DNA of 11,195 nt. Source: an uncultured Oscillospiraceae bacterium (GTDB taxonomy: Bacteria > Bacillota > Clostridia > Oscillospirales > Oscillospiraceae). Positions within the stretch are counted from its first letter, which is position 1. The number at the start of each line of letters is the position of its first letter. The notes under the pieces are model-generated. The model saw only the letters and a list, made by a program, of their open reading frames with translations. It did no database searches and was not told the DNA's origin. This document shows positions 1 through 6,893 of the stretch, one piece after another. Where the stretch lies: positions 1 to 11,195 of the forward strand of contig CAKUMO010000046.1 of the NCBI GenBank assembly GCA_934667815.1, written 5' to 3'. The translations under genes were made by a program, and so were the position numbers.

Positions 1-86
1 TTTACAATATAGTAGGCGTAGGCTTCTTCGTTTTCCTTGCCCAGCGTCACTCCGGTTTCTGTCTCGGCCGCGTTGATGAGCTTCCA
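1..86 (-). repeat. Tandem repeat unit 3 (partial, cut by window edge)
   Basis: The first 28 codons of a third unit, starting with Trp421 (codon at 84-86). It is almost identical to the start of unit 2, with a single difference in these 86 bases (position 8, Ile for Leu). The array therefore continues beyond the window. Confidence 0.9.
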
Positions 87-1346
87 TGACGGCTCGACCG
101 GCTGGAGGCTCGTCGCTCTGTCCGAAAGGCTGAAGCTGCTGATCTGCGCATCCGCGCTCCAGGTGCGCAGACCGAGGTAGGTCACGCTCTGCATGACGCT
201 TTCTTCCATATCGCCCGTGGTAAAATTCAGAACATCCACGCCCTCTGCGGTCTGGATGCGCACATTCAGGCAGTTTTTGCCCTCCTCGCGCACGACCGTC
301 AGCTTGAAGGTCTTGCTGGTGAGCGCTTTCTTATTGCTCTCATCGCCGCCGACGGGCTGAGAGCCGTTGCAGTCGACCCACTGGCCGTTGTAAATCTCCT
401 GGAAGCCGTTGTACCAGATCTGATACATGCCAAGCTCGTCACTGTTCCAGATTGCGAAGTTCAGCAGGCCCGCGAGGCCCATGCTGTCCTTCTCCCCCGT
501 GCCCAGCGCCAAAGAGACGATGCCAAGGCCGCCGTTGTAGGTGCTGGCTGTCACGTCGGCGGAAAGCGTCCACTGGCTGCCTGCCTTGTTTACAAGATAG
601 TAGGCGTAGGCTTCTTCGTTTTCCTTGCCCAGCGTCACTCCGGTTTCTGTCTCGGCCGCGTTGATGAGCTTCCATGACGGCTCGACCGGCTGGAGGCTCG
701 TCGCTCTGTCCGAAAGGCTGAAGCTGCTGATCTGCGCATCCGCGCTCCAGGTGCGCAGACCGAGGTAGGTCACGCTCTGCATGACGCTTTCTTCCATATC
801 GCCCGTGGTAAAATTCAGAACATCCACGCCCTCTGCGGTCTGGATGCGCACATTCAGGCAGTTTTTGCCCTCCTCGCGCACGACCGTCAGCTTGAAGGTC
901 TTGCTGGTGAGCGCTTTCTTGTTGCTCTCATCGCCGCCGACGGGCTGGGTGCCGTTGCAATCGACCCACTGGCCGTTGTAAATCTCCTGGAAGCCGTTGT
1001 ACCAAATCTGGTACATGCCGAATTCGTCGCTGTTCCAGATTGCGAAGTTCAGCAGGCCCGCGAGACCCATGCTGTCCTTCTCCCCCGTGCCCAGCGCCAA
1101 AGAGACGATGCCAAGGCCGCCGTTGTAGATACTCGCCGTCACATCGGCAGAAATCGTCCACTGGCTGCCTGCCTTGCTTGTAACGTAGTAGGCGTAGCCT
1201 TCCTCGTTTTCCTTGCCCACACGCAGACCGCTTTCAGTCTGCTCCGCGTTGGACAGGCGCCATTCAGCCTCTCCTGCGGCTGCGGGCAGCACAAAGCATC
1301 CGAGGCAGAGCGCCGCCGCTAAGAGCAATGCGATCAATTTTTTCAT
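1..1346 (-). CDS. Secreted protein of 196-residue tandem beta-sandwich repeats (partial, C-terminus off the window)
   Basis: An open frame starts at ATG 1346-1344 behind a strong GAGGAGG (1355-1361, 8-nt spacing) and stays open to the left edge, giving 448 codons. Residues 1-24 form a signal peptide (MKK, Leu/Ala core, LPAAA ending). A Cys at 17 does not sit in a good lipobox, so cleavage by signal peptidase I after AAA is more likely. From Trp29 the mature protein consists of 196-residue repeats: 29-224, 225-420 and 421 onward. Each has a QWT(I/L)SADV strand, a YNGGLGIVSLALG stretch, a FKLTVVREEGKNCLNVRI strand pair and a closing YLGLRTWSADAQISSFSLSD segment. This pattern suggests a concanavalin A/LamG-like beta-sandwich, and similar blocks occur in the genes at 1418-3223 and 6153-6830. 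Each repeat has two Cys (130 and 163 in the first). No catalytic motif was seen. A glycan-binding or scaffolding surface role is inferred. The total repeat number and any wall anchor are unknown because the gene is cut. Confidence 0.88.
   Translation of the reverse strand, partial: MKKLIALLLAAALCLGCFVLPAAAGEAEWRLSNAEQTESGLRVGKENEEGYAYYVTSKAGSQWTISADVTASIYNGGLGIVSLALGTGEKDSMGLAGLLNFAIWNSDEFGMYQIWYNGFQEIYNGQWVDCNGTQPVGGDESNKKALTSKTFKLTVVREEGKNCLNVRIQTAEGVDVLNFTTGDMEESVMQSVTYLGLRTWSADAQISSFSLSDRATSLQPVEPSWKLINAAETETGVTLGKENEEAYAYYLVNKAGSQWTLSADVTASTYNGGLGIVSLALGTGEKDSMGLAGLLNFAIWNSDELGMYQIWYNGFQEIYNGQWVDCNGSQPVGGDESNKKALTSKTFKLTVVREEGKNCLNVRIQTAEGVDVLNFTTGDMEESVMQSVTYLGLRTWSADAQISSFSLSDRATSLQPVEPSWKLINAAETETGVTLGKENEEAYAYYIV
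87..674 (-). repeat. Tandem repeat unit 2 (588 bp)
   Basis: Second full repeat, encoding residues 225-420. Shifting the sequence by 588 bp and comparing 1-588 with 589-1176 by eye gives about 19 mismatches (roughly 97% identity). Of these, 18 fall in 333-588 and only one (position 8 against 596) in the rest. Most mismatches are silent. The amino acid changes seen are Ser/Thr, Leu/Phe, Thr/Ile and two Leu/Ile. Confidence 0.93.
675..1262 (-). repeat. Tandem repeat unit 1 (588 bp)
   Basis: First full repeat, encoding residues 29-224 of the repeat protein, starting at Trp29. Its N-terminal part (about 1177-1262) differs clearly from the matching part of unit 2 (WRLSNAEQTESG against WKLINAAETETG). 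The part at 675-920 is identical at DNA level to 87-332 of unit 2. Confidence 0.93.
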
Positions 1347-1396
1347 CACTGGTTCCTCCTCATTCAATTTTATGAAATTAAGCGGACGGGGAATCA

Positions 1397-1418
1397 ATCG
1401 TTTTCCGCTAAAAACGAT
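1397..1418 (-). other. Intergenic hairpin, possible attenuator or mRNA-stabilising element
   Basis: A perfect 8-bp stem, ATCGTTTT (1397-1404) with AAAACGAT (1411-1418) and a 6-nt loop, sits directly at the stop codon of the upstream gene. A second stem, AGCGGA (1381-1386) with TCCGCT (1404-1409), overlaps it, so the two cannot form together. In the direction of transcription no run of U follows either stem, so a classical terminator is unlikely. The rest of the 71-bp gap holds only the ribosome binding site of the repeat gene. Confidence 0.4.
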
Positions 1419-3223
1419 CAGTGAATGTCGATGTTGTCCAGAATGGTAATTGTCGATGCGCTGTGGATTTCCAGATAGCGAATGTCGTTGATGCCGGGGA
1501 AATCGGACGCTTCCTCGTCCATCAGGACGCTTCCGTCGGTGTCAAGCAGTCGTACGCGGAGGGTCTGCGCCGTCTTGGTGATCTCGATGCGGAAGTCGTC
1601 GTCCAGCAGCGTGCCGGTCGCATCCGGGAAGATGTTGTCCGTCCATTCGCCGTTGAGCTGATACTGTGCGCCGAGAATCCAAGTACCGACCATGCTGCGC
1701 AGGTCAATGATAAACGGGAGCGTCTGGTTTTCGCCACGGAAGAACAGGCGGGTGTGGTTGGTGTTGTCGTAGTTCAAAAGATAGTTGACATCCATGCTGA
1801 TGGAGAAGTCGCTGCCGAGCGCCTGCTTGGCCGTAATGGTCAGGTCGCCCTCGGAGTTCAGCAGGAGCGCGTCGCCGGTCTGGCTGCCGGGCTGATAGTA
1901 GGTCTCGGGCATGATGTCCCATGCGTCGGTCGTCTGCTTGCGGTCGAAGCTCATGTACTGCTCGTCGGTGATCCCCTCGATGAAGCTACGGTCGATGACC
2001 TCGATGTCCACGCTGTTTTCGGTATCGACTTCGATGTTGCTGTACTGCGTCTGGGTCTGCCAGACGCAGAAGCCGAAGTGCTTCGCAGCGTCGAGCACGC
2101 CTGCGGGATAGTCGGAGGTCTGCACGGAATGGAGTACCTCGCCGTTCACGTCGGAGATCTGGATATACAGGCAGTTTTCGCCAGCATGACGCGTGATGAC
2201 AATGTCAAAGGCGGGCGTGGTCATGCTGTACCACTTGCTCGCGCCTGCGGTGGTCGCCCAGTTGTTGGTGCCGTCCTGCGCGTTTTCAAACATGAGAGAC
2301 AGGCTGATCGGATCCACGCGGCAGGTCACAAGCGCCAGCATGGTATTGTTGTCCTCGCCGAGCAGGGCGAAGCGTGCGCCGCCGGTGCCCTCGCGGCAGT
2401 TGCCGACCTGTGCGCGCGCCTTGATCGTCCATGCACTGCCGAGCAGATAGTTCGTGTTCCACGCGGCGGCCTCGCCCTCCTGATTATCCACAATGATGAG
2501 GTCGTTCCCGTCGGCATCCTTGTTGCAGATTGCGCCGTAGGAGAAGATGTAGTTTTCGTTTTCCACATGCGGCTGCGGGTCAATGGGGCTGACCGTCTGC
2601 ATGGCGATGGGGTCCTCCGTCTCGACGGTGTAGTTTTCAAATGCAGCTTCGCCCTTGGCATACACGCCGCCCCACTTGACCGAGCGCGCGACGAGGGAGG
2701 GAATTTCCTCGGCCTCGGCGGCAAACAGCTCACCGGAGACATTTGCCACGCTGAAGCTCAGCTTGCGGTTGCCCGCTTCCTTGCTGACCTTGAGCGTCAA
2801 CGCGCCGTCTGCGGCAAAGGCATCGGAGGTGAGAATTTCCTTCTGCATGTCGTTGAGCGCGTAGCTGCCCTTCACGGTGGCCTTGCCGTCGGCATAGGTC
2901 AGGCGGAAATCGACAATCGTCTTCGCATTCTTGTCCGCGAGAACAATCCCGGCCTCCTCGAGGCTCGCGCCGGGCTGCACGTCTACGGAAAGCTCGAAGG
3001 CATCCTCAAGCTCCAGCGCGGTGTTGCAGGCGTAGCTGCCGGACTTGCTGTTTGCCGTCAGGCGTTCGCCCTCAGCCGTCCAGTCCGCTGTCGCAGACCA
3101 GTCGCCAAGCTGTACGCGCTCGACCGGCTCCTCGGCCTTTGATTCCCCCGTTGGCGTTTTCTGACACGCCGCAGCGGAGACAAGCAAAAGCACGGCCAGA
3201 AGCATCGCAATGACTTTTTTCAT
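1418..3223 (-). CDS. Surface lipoprotein with three beta-sandwich modules
   Basis: This 601-residue protein starts at ATG 3223, which has AAAGGA 9 nt upstream. A TTG start 18 bp further up is possible but would overlap that site. Residues 1-20 are a lipoprotein signal (MKKVIAMLLA..., lipobox SAAAC, Cys20). Three modules of about 160-175 residues follow: roughly 41-202, 229-402 and 433-601. Each has an early strand of the same type (AFELSVDV at 75, AWTIKARAQV at 264, DFSISMDV at 472). Each then has a strand pair with a turn (for example FDIVITRHAGENCLYIQI at 339) and a last strand with a acidic or hydrophobic end (YSNIEVDTE, ILDNIDIH). This resembles concanavalin A/LamG or DUF1080-like sandwiches, and the ENCLYIQI block parallels KNCLNVRI in the repeat gene. 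No glycosidase active site was recognised. Binding of glycan at the surface is inferred. The gene follows the SGNH gene by 24 bp, so it is probably co-transcribed. Confidence 0.85.
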   Translation of the reverse strand: MKKVIAMLLAVLLLVSAAACQKTPTGESKAEEPVERVQLGDWSATADWTAEGERLTANSKSGSYACNTALELEDAFELSVDVQPGASLEEAGIVLADKNAKTIVDFRLTYADGKATVKGSYALNDMQKEILTSDAFAADGALTLKVSKEAGNRKLSFSVANVSGELFAAEAEEIPSLVARSVKWGGVYAKGEAAFENYTVETEDPIAMQTVSPIDPQPHVENENYIFSYGAICNKDADGNDLIIVDNQEGEAAAWNTNYLLGSAWTIKARAQVGNCREGTGGARFALLGEDNNTMLALVTCRVDPISLSLMFENAQDGTNNWATTAGASKWYSMTTPAFDIVITRHAGENCLYIQISDVNGEVLHSVQTSDYPAGVLDAAKHFGFCVWQTQTQYSNIEVDTENSVDIEVIDRSFIEGITDEQYMSFDRKQTTDAWDIMPETYYQPGSQTGDALLLNSEGDLTITAKQALGSDFSISMDVNYLLNYDNTNHTRLFFRGENQTLPFIIDLRSMVGTWILGAQYQLNGEWTDNIFPDATGTLLDDDFRIEITKTAQTLRVRLLDTDGSVLMDEEASDFPGINDIRYLEIHSASTITILDNIDIH

Positions 3224-3232
3224 AATTGTCCG

Positions 3233-3238
3233 TCCTTT
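3233..3238 (-). promoter_or_regulatory. Ribosome binding site that fixes the start at 3223
   Basis: AAAGGA lies 9 nt before ATG 3223. The alternative TTG at 3241 would put this site inside the coding region, and the residues it adds (six, polar) precede a perfectly formed MKK lipoprotein signal. The shorter start is therefore preferred. Confidence 0.7.
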
Positions 3239-3247
3239 CAAACTTTT

Positions 3248-4858
3248 TTAGCCCGATTTCTCGGACAAATTTACGTTTTCGTTGAGCACACGGAAAACCG
3301 TGCTTGCGATCATACGATAGCCGGCATTGTTCGGATGCAGACCGTCGGCAAGAATCCAGTTCACACCGTACATATCGTCATAGGTCTCGCAGTAGATCAG
3401 GCCAAATTCCTCGACCAGCTCGCGCAGCGCCTTGTTCCATTCTCTGACGCGCGTGCTGTCCTGATCGTTGCCCTTGCAGCACAGGCCGCACACGATCACC
3501 ACGGCGTCCGGACAGGAATCCGTAAGCTCCTCCAGATAGGCGCGGTAGTCGGTCAGGAAGGTATCGAGCGTCGTGCCCGCGTGGAAGTCGTTGATGCCGT
3601 AGGCCACGGTCACAAGGTCGGGCTTCAGCGGAACGATGTACTGCTGCACGGTGTCCTTGGCAGCAGGGAAATGCTGGTGCTCGGTGCACATCTTCGTTCC
3701 GCCGATGCCCCGGTTGGTGGTGTTCAGTTCGAAGCCCTGCGCCGCGGAGATCAGCTCCGACAGGTGCGCGACCCAGGAATCCGTGCGCGCATGGATGGCC
3801 ATGCAGCCCTCTGTGATGCTGTCGCCGACGGCGACATAGGTCTGCAAGCCCGTTTCGGCGCGCTCCATGGGCGTGCGCTCCCCGAGCGTCTCGGACGCGG
3901 CGAGGTTCACGAGCAGATCGGCCAGCATGTAGTTTTCGGCAATGCTGCGGTCGGCAGCGAGCAGCGTCTCGACGGTCTGCGCACGCCCCTCGGTGTCCAT
4001 GCTCTTATAAAGGCTGAGGGAAACGCCCAGATGCGCTTCCTGCAAAGCCTTCTCCAGCTCCTCGGCCGTTGCGGCCTCACGGAAGGCCTGCAGCGCAGCC
4101 TCCGTCGGCGCCGCCGCACTGATGGCGGAGGTGGTGAGCGGATTTGCGCCGTCCTGGCAGAGGCAGGTGCAGGCGCGCATCAGCGTTTGCAGCACCTCGC
4201 CGGTCGCAAGAAGGTTGCCGATCGTCCCGAGGGACATGCCGTCGGCGGCCTGTGACCAGACCGTCTGGCTCTGCGCACGGTAAAGGTCGGCATAGAGCAC
4301 GTTCGCGCCCATGGCTACGGCGCGCAGCGCCGCGTTGTATTCCAGCACGCGCTCCGCAGGAACCGTGCCGAGCGCCCCCTGTGCAAGATAGGGCAGACTC
4401 GTAAGCACGATGACCGCATTCTCCTTCGCGGCATCCAGCAGCTCATAAAGCCTTGCCTCCACCGCACCGGCGTACTCCGACGCGGAGGTTCCGCTCAAAA
4501 GCGCAAGCAGGCCGTCGGAAAGGACGATCAGGTCGTGCTGCGCCAGCTCGGATGTCTCCTCCGGATCGGCATTTTTGACCGTGAGCGCGGTCTTTTGATA
4601 AAGCGTGATTTCATCGACGAGCTGCGTCGCCCATACATCGACCAGATCTCCCGCAAACACCGCACTTTCAAAGCGCTCGCTGCGGCGGTCGCGGGTATCG
4701 ACCGTCCAGTCCACCGTCATGGTCAGAAGACCCTCGTCCATGACGTAGCCCGTCTGCTCCGGCTCGCTGGGCGCCGGCTCCTGCACCGTGCAGCCCGCTG
4801 CGCCCACAAGCAGCGCCGCAGCCAGCAGCAGTGCACAGATGCGTTTCCGTTTCATCAT
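3248..4858 (-). CDS. Lipoprotein SGNH/GDSL hydrolase with an extra, degenerate N-terminal SGNH-like domain
   Basis: The protein has 536 residues. Two adjacent ATGs (4858 and 4855) follow GAGGAG at good spacing. Residues 1-23 are a lipoprotein signal (VGAAGC, Cys23). The C-terminal half (about 339-530) is an SGNH hydrolase with all blocks present: VGDSITEG (Ser347), NRGIGG (Gly384), GINDF (Asn423) and ADGLHPNNAGY (Asp505, His508). Such enzymes remove acyl groups, often acetyl, from glycans. Residues about 60-235 follow the same order of elements but with the catalytic residues lost: FAGDL (68-72) where GDS would be, HDLIVLSDGL (108-117) for the block III strand, AVIVLTSLPY (148-157), VLEYNAAL (171-178) beside VREWNKAL in the live copy, and ADGMSLGTIGN (205-215) where the DxxH motif would be. 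A helical stretch (about 250-330) joins the two. The gene lies 15 bp after the GH76-like gene. A deacetylase that helps the glycanase is inferred; the acyl group and glycan are unknown. Confidence 0.9.
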   Translation of the reverse strand: MMKRKRICALLLAAALLVGAAGCTVQEPAPSEPEQTGYVMDEGLLTMTVDWTVDTRDRRSERFESAVFAGDLVDVWATQLVDEITLYQKTALTVKNADPEETSELAQHDLIVLSDGLLALLSGTSASEYAGAVEARLYELLDAAKENAVIVLTSLPYLAQGALGTVPAERVLEYNAALRAVAMGANVLYADLYRAQSQTVWSQAADGMSLGTIGNLLATGEVLQTLMRACTCLCQDGANPLTTSAISAAAPTEAALQAFREAATAEELEKALQEAHLGVSLSLYKSMDTEGRAQTVETLLAADRSIAENYMLADLLVNLAASETLGERTPMERAETGLQTYVAVGDSITEGCMAIHARTDSWVAHLSELISAAQGFELNTTNRGIGGTKMCTEHQHFPAAKDTVQQYIVPLKPDLVTVAYGINDFHAGTTLDTFLTDYRAYLEELTDSCPDAVVIVCGLCCKGNDQDSTRVREWNKALRELVEEFGLIYCETYDDMYGVNWILADGLHPNNAGYRMIASTVFRVLNENVNLSEKSG

Positions 4859-4873
4859 TTCGTTCTCCTCTCT

Positions 4874-6139
4874 TTATCTCGCGTAATCGTCCAGTCCGGC
4901 CTCGAGCACGGCAGCAGAAACGACCATCAGCACGCTCGTCGCCGTCGTCATGCTCTGCTGCGGAACGGAGCCGCCCGCGTACCACACGGATTTTCCGCCC
5001 TCGGCCGGACCGCTCCACGAGCCGCCGTAATAGCCGTTGGTCGTGCGCGCACGGTTCATGATGGATTCCGCCGTGCCGCGCACCAGCGCACGCTGCGTTT
5101 CCGTTCCCGGCAGGCTCAGCACATCTGCCGCGTAATAGGCCGCGAAAGCGCCATTTGTCCACGCGTCGCGGTCGTTAACCAGCACACCGTCATTGTCATA
5201 GAATTTCAGCAGGCCCTCGTTGGTCGCTTTGACGCGCTCAAGATAGACTTCATCGCCGGTCTGACGGTAGAACTTCGCAGCCAGTGCCGCCATTGCCATG
5301 TTGCCGGTCAGGAAGGACGAGCTGCGCGCCTCCATGATGGTGTTCTTCTCGCCCAACGGCCAGTAGACGTTTGCCTCGCAGTAGTACAGGCCGTCGTCGC
5401 GCAGGAGGCGGCGGTGCACTCCCTCATAGGATTCCATCGCCAGATCGTAAAAGCGCTGCTCGCCGGTCAACTCCCAGATGCGGTACCAGCTAATCGCGCA
5501 GCCGGTCTCATAGAGGGACATGTAGTCCGCATCGTCGCGGTAGTACATCCCGCCCAGCTCGGCATCGTACCAGCGGGTGCGGGTGTTATCCAGCAGCTCG
5601 ATGGCGCACTGCAGGAACCACTCGTCCTGTGTAACCGTATAAAACGCCAGAAACTGCATTGCATTCCATGCGCAGTCGTCCGTCGCCCAGTTGAACTCGC
5701 CGCCGGCGTTGGTCAGCTCCTGCTTAGTAAAGTTATCGCGGTAAAAGGCCGCCTCGGCCTTGATATAGGGAAGATAGCTGTCGTCGCCGGTCGCGCGCCA
5801 GAGGTCGTACACCGCATAGAGAAGCTGCCCCGTCTCCCAGCCCGAGCCGCGCGGGTCGCGCGCCGGATCGTTGGCAAAGCCGTTCCATGTGCGGACAAAA
5901 TGTCCGGTCTCTGCGTCGCCCGTCCAGAAATGCTGAAGCACGTCCTCGACCGCCAGCGCCGCGAGTCTGCGGAAATAATCCGGATCGTCACGGCCAGTGG
6001 TTTTCAGCAGCTTCTGCACGGCGTTGTCCGGCAGGGGCGAGGGCTGAAATCCGCCATCCGACGGTGCAGAGCCGCAGCCACAAAGCAGGCCGAACGTCAT
6101 CGCCACGGCCAGCAGGCCGCATAAGAGCTTTTTATTCAT
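4874..6139 (-). CDS. Lipoprotein glycoside hydrolase, GH76-like (alpha-1,6-mannanase family)
   Basis: The protein has 421 residues. ATG 6139 has AAGGAGG 8 nt upstream, and the frame further upstream lacks a better start. Residues 1-22 are a lipoprotein signal (lipobox LCGC, Cys22). The rest is rich in helix pairs of an (alpha/alpha)6 barrel, with repeated 'RxTGD..Y' turns (ATGDDSYL, LTGEQRFY, QTGDEVYL). The paired aspartates in ATDDCAW (Asp154, Asp155) match the catalytic DD of GH76, which is followed by an aromatic residue and a helix. GGMYYRDD (196-203) and DRDAWTNGAFAAYY (323-336) fit the later conserved parts of that family. GH76 members cut alpha-1,6-mannose chains in yeast mannan or bacterial mannose-containing glycans. 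The call rests on remembered family features only; other (alpha/alpha)6 families, such as those acting on unsaturated uronic acids, are less likely but not excluded. The surface lipoprotein form fits extracellular cutting before import. Confidence 0.72.
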   Translation of the reverse strand: MNKKLLCGLLAVAMTFGLLCGCGSAPSDGGFQPSPLPDNAVQKLLKTTGRDDPDYFRRLAALAVEDVLQHFWTGDAETGHFVRTWNGFANDPARDPRGSGWETGQLLYAVYDLWRATGDDSYLPYIKAEAAFYRDNFTKQELTNAGGEFNWATDDCAWNAMQFLAFYTVTQDEWFLQCAIELLDNTRTRWYDAELGGMYYRDDADYMSLYETGCAISWYRIWELTGEQRFYDLAMESYEGVHRRLLRDDGLYYCEANVYWPLGEKNTIMEARSSSFLTGNMAMAALAAKFYRQTGDEVYLERVKATNEGLLKFYDNDGVLVNDRDAWTNGAFAAYYAADVLSLPGTETQRALVRGTAESIMNRARTTNGYYGGSWSGPAEGGKSVWYAGGSVPQQSMTTATSVLMVVSAAVLEAGLDDYAR

Positions 6140-6152
6140 CAAGGCAACCTCC

Positions 6153-6830
6153 TTACTCCAGACGCTCGACGGTAATTTCCGAAAATACCGCATCGGCGTC
6201 ATACGCGCCCAGACCGACCGTGCGCAGCGTTTCCAGAAGCTCCATGTGTGCCTCGCCGGTAAAGGTCTGCACAAGCGTGCTGCCGTTCTGCGAAAGCATG
6301 AGCATCAGAAGGTTGTCCTCTGCGGCATGCGTAACGGACAGGCGCAGCGGCTGCTTTGGGTCGATGTGCGCCCATTGTTCATCTGTATAAAAATTGCTCC
6401 AGCCGTCTGTCTCCGACCTTGTGCCGCGATTGAGCAGCTCGTCTGCCGTGAGGCGGACATACTCCGTGCCGAAATACTCCACGGAGACGCTCACGCAGAC
6501 ATTCTGAAATTCGTCGCCGAACACCAATCTCGCACAGCCGCGCTCCCTGCCGGAATCGTAGAGCCGCACGTCCGCGCTGACCTGCCAGCTCGCTTCAAGG
6601 GACAGCGCAGTGTTCCACGAGGTCGTGACACCGTCGCTCTGTGCAACCAGCAGGCGCACGCCGTCTTCCTCGGCAGCCTTCCAGCCCTCGTCCAGCGCCC
6701 AGTCGGATGCGGCAAGCGCCTGCCCGAACTCCGGCAGCGTCTCGCCCTTCGGCCGCAGAACGATCACCGCAGCGGCCGCCGCAGCCAGCAGCAGCCCCGC
6801 AAGGATCAGAAGCATCGTCTTTCTTTTCAC
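6153..6830 (-). CDS. Membrane-anchored single beta-sandwich module protein
   Basis: The protein has 225 residues and a GTG start at 6830 with AAAGGAG 8 nt upstream. Residues 6-25 form one hydrophobic, Ala-rich segment after MKRK. There is no Cys for a lipobox and no clear cleavage site, so it is probably an N-terminal anchor with the rest outside the cell. Residues about 44-225 form one module with the same order of blocks as its neighbours: TTSWNTAL and SWQVSADV (69-88), PLRLSVTHAAEDNLLMLML (161-179), a hydrophobic turn and VGLGAYDADAVFSEITVERL at the end (205-224). WNT followed by a strand also occurs in module 2 of the 601-residue lipoprotein (AAAWNTNYLLGSAWTIKA). No enzyme motif was seen. 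The gene ends 13 bp before the GH76-like gene. A glycan-binding or assembly role is inferred; the protein belongs to no family I can name. Confidence 0.82.
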   Translation of the reverse strand: MKRKTMLLILAGLLLAAAAAAVIVLRPKGETLPEFGQALAASDWALDEGWKAAEEDGVRLLVAQSDGVTTSWNTALSLEASWQVSADVRLYDSGRERGCARLVFGDEFQNVCVSVSVEYFGTEYVRLTADELLNRGTRSETDGWSNFYTDEQWAHIDPKQPLRLSVTHAAEDNLLMLMLSQNGSTLVQTFTGEAHMELLETLRTVGLGAYDADAVFSEITVERLE

Positions 6831-6838
6831 TCGGTTCT

Positions 6839-6845
6839 CTCCTTT
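6839..6845 (-). promoter_or_regulatory. Ribosome binding site deciding a GTG start
   Basis: AAAGGAG lies 8 nt before GTG 6830-6828. No ATG exists between this site and the hydrophobic segment except codon 6, which would shorten the positively charged leader MKRKT. The GTG start is therefore preferred. Confidence 0.65.
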
Positions 6846-6857
6846 GGTTTGCCAAAA

Positions 6858-6876
6858 TTGTAAATTGATTTAACAA
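6858..6876. promoter_or_regulatory. AT-rich imperfect palindrome, possible operator or secondary promoter
   Basis: TTGTAAAT-TG-ATTTAACAA is an inverted repeat with one extra base, in a strikingly AT-rich stretch (about 6850-6892) inside an otherwise GC-rich locus. On the minus strand a TACAAT hexamer (6857-6862) resembles a -10 box, but no good -35 box sits 16-18 nt upstream of it. It could drive extra expression of the surface-protein genes. The evidence is weak. Confidence 0.25.
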
Positions 6877-6893
6877 ATTGCAGTCTAATTTTC

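Noticed and set aside
439..1161. Two similar small minus-strand frames (439-675 and 928-1161)
   Set aside because: They are the same out-of-frame reading of the two copies of the 588-bp repeat; the in-frame reading with signal peptide and ribosome binding site explains the region.
1..1262. CRISPR array or insertion-sequence copies as explanation of the repeats
   Set aside because: The units are 588 bp, directly adjacent, in frame and have no spacers, terminal inverted repeats or transposase.
1421..3142. A 573-codon open frame on the plus strand opposite the three-module lipoprotein
   Set aside because: Its translation is a low-complexity mix rich in Val, Ala, Gly, Arg and Asp with no motif, and it follows the codon pattern of the true minus-strand gene.
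4535..6124. A 529-codon open frame on the plus strand opposite the SGNH and GH76-like genes
   Set aside because: It crosses the boundary between two well-supported genes and shows Arg/Ala/His-rich shadow composition without any domain.
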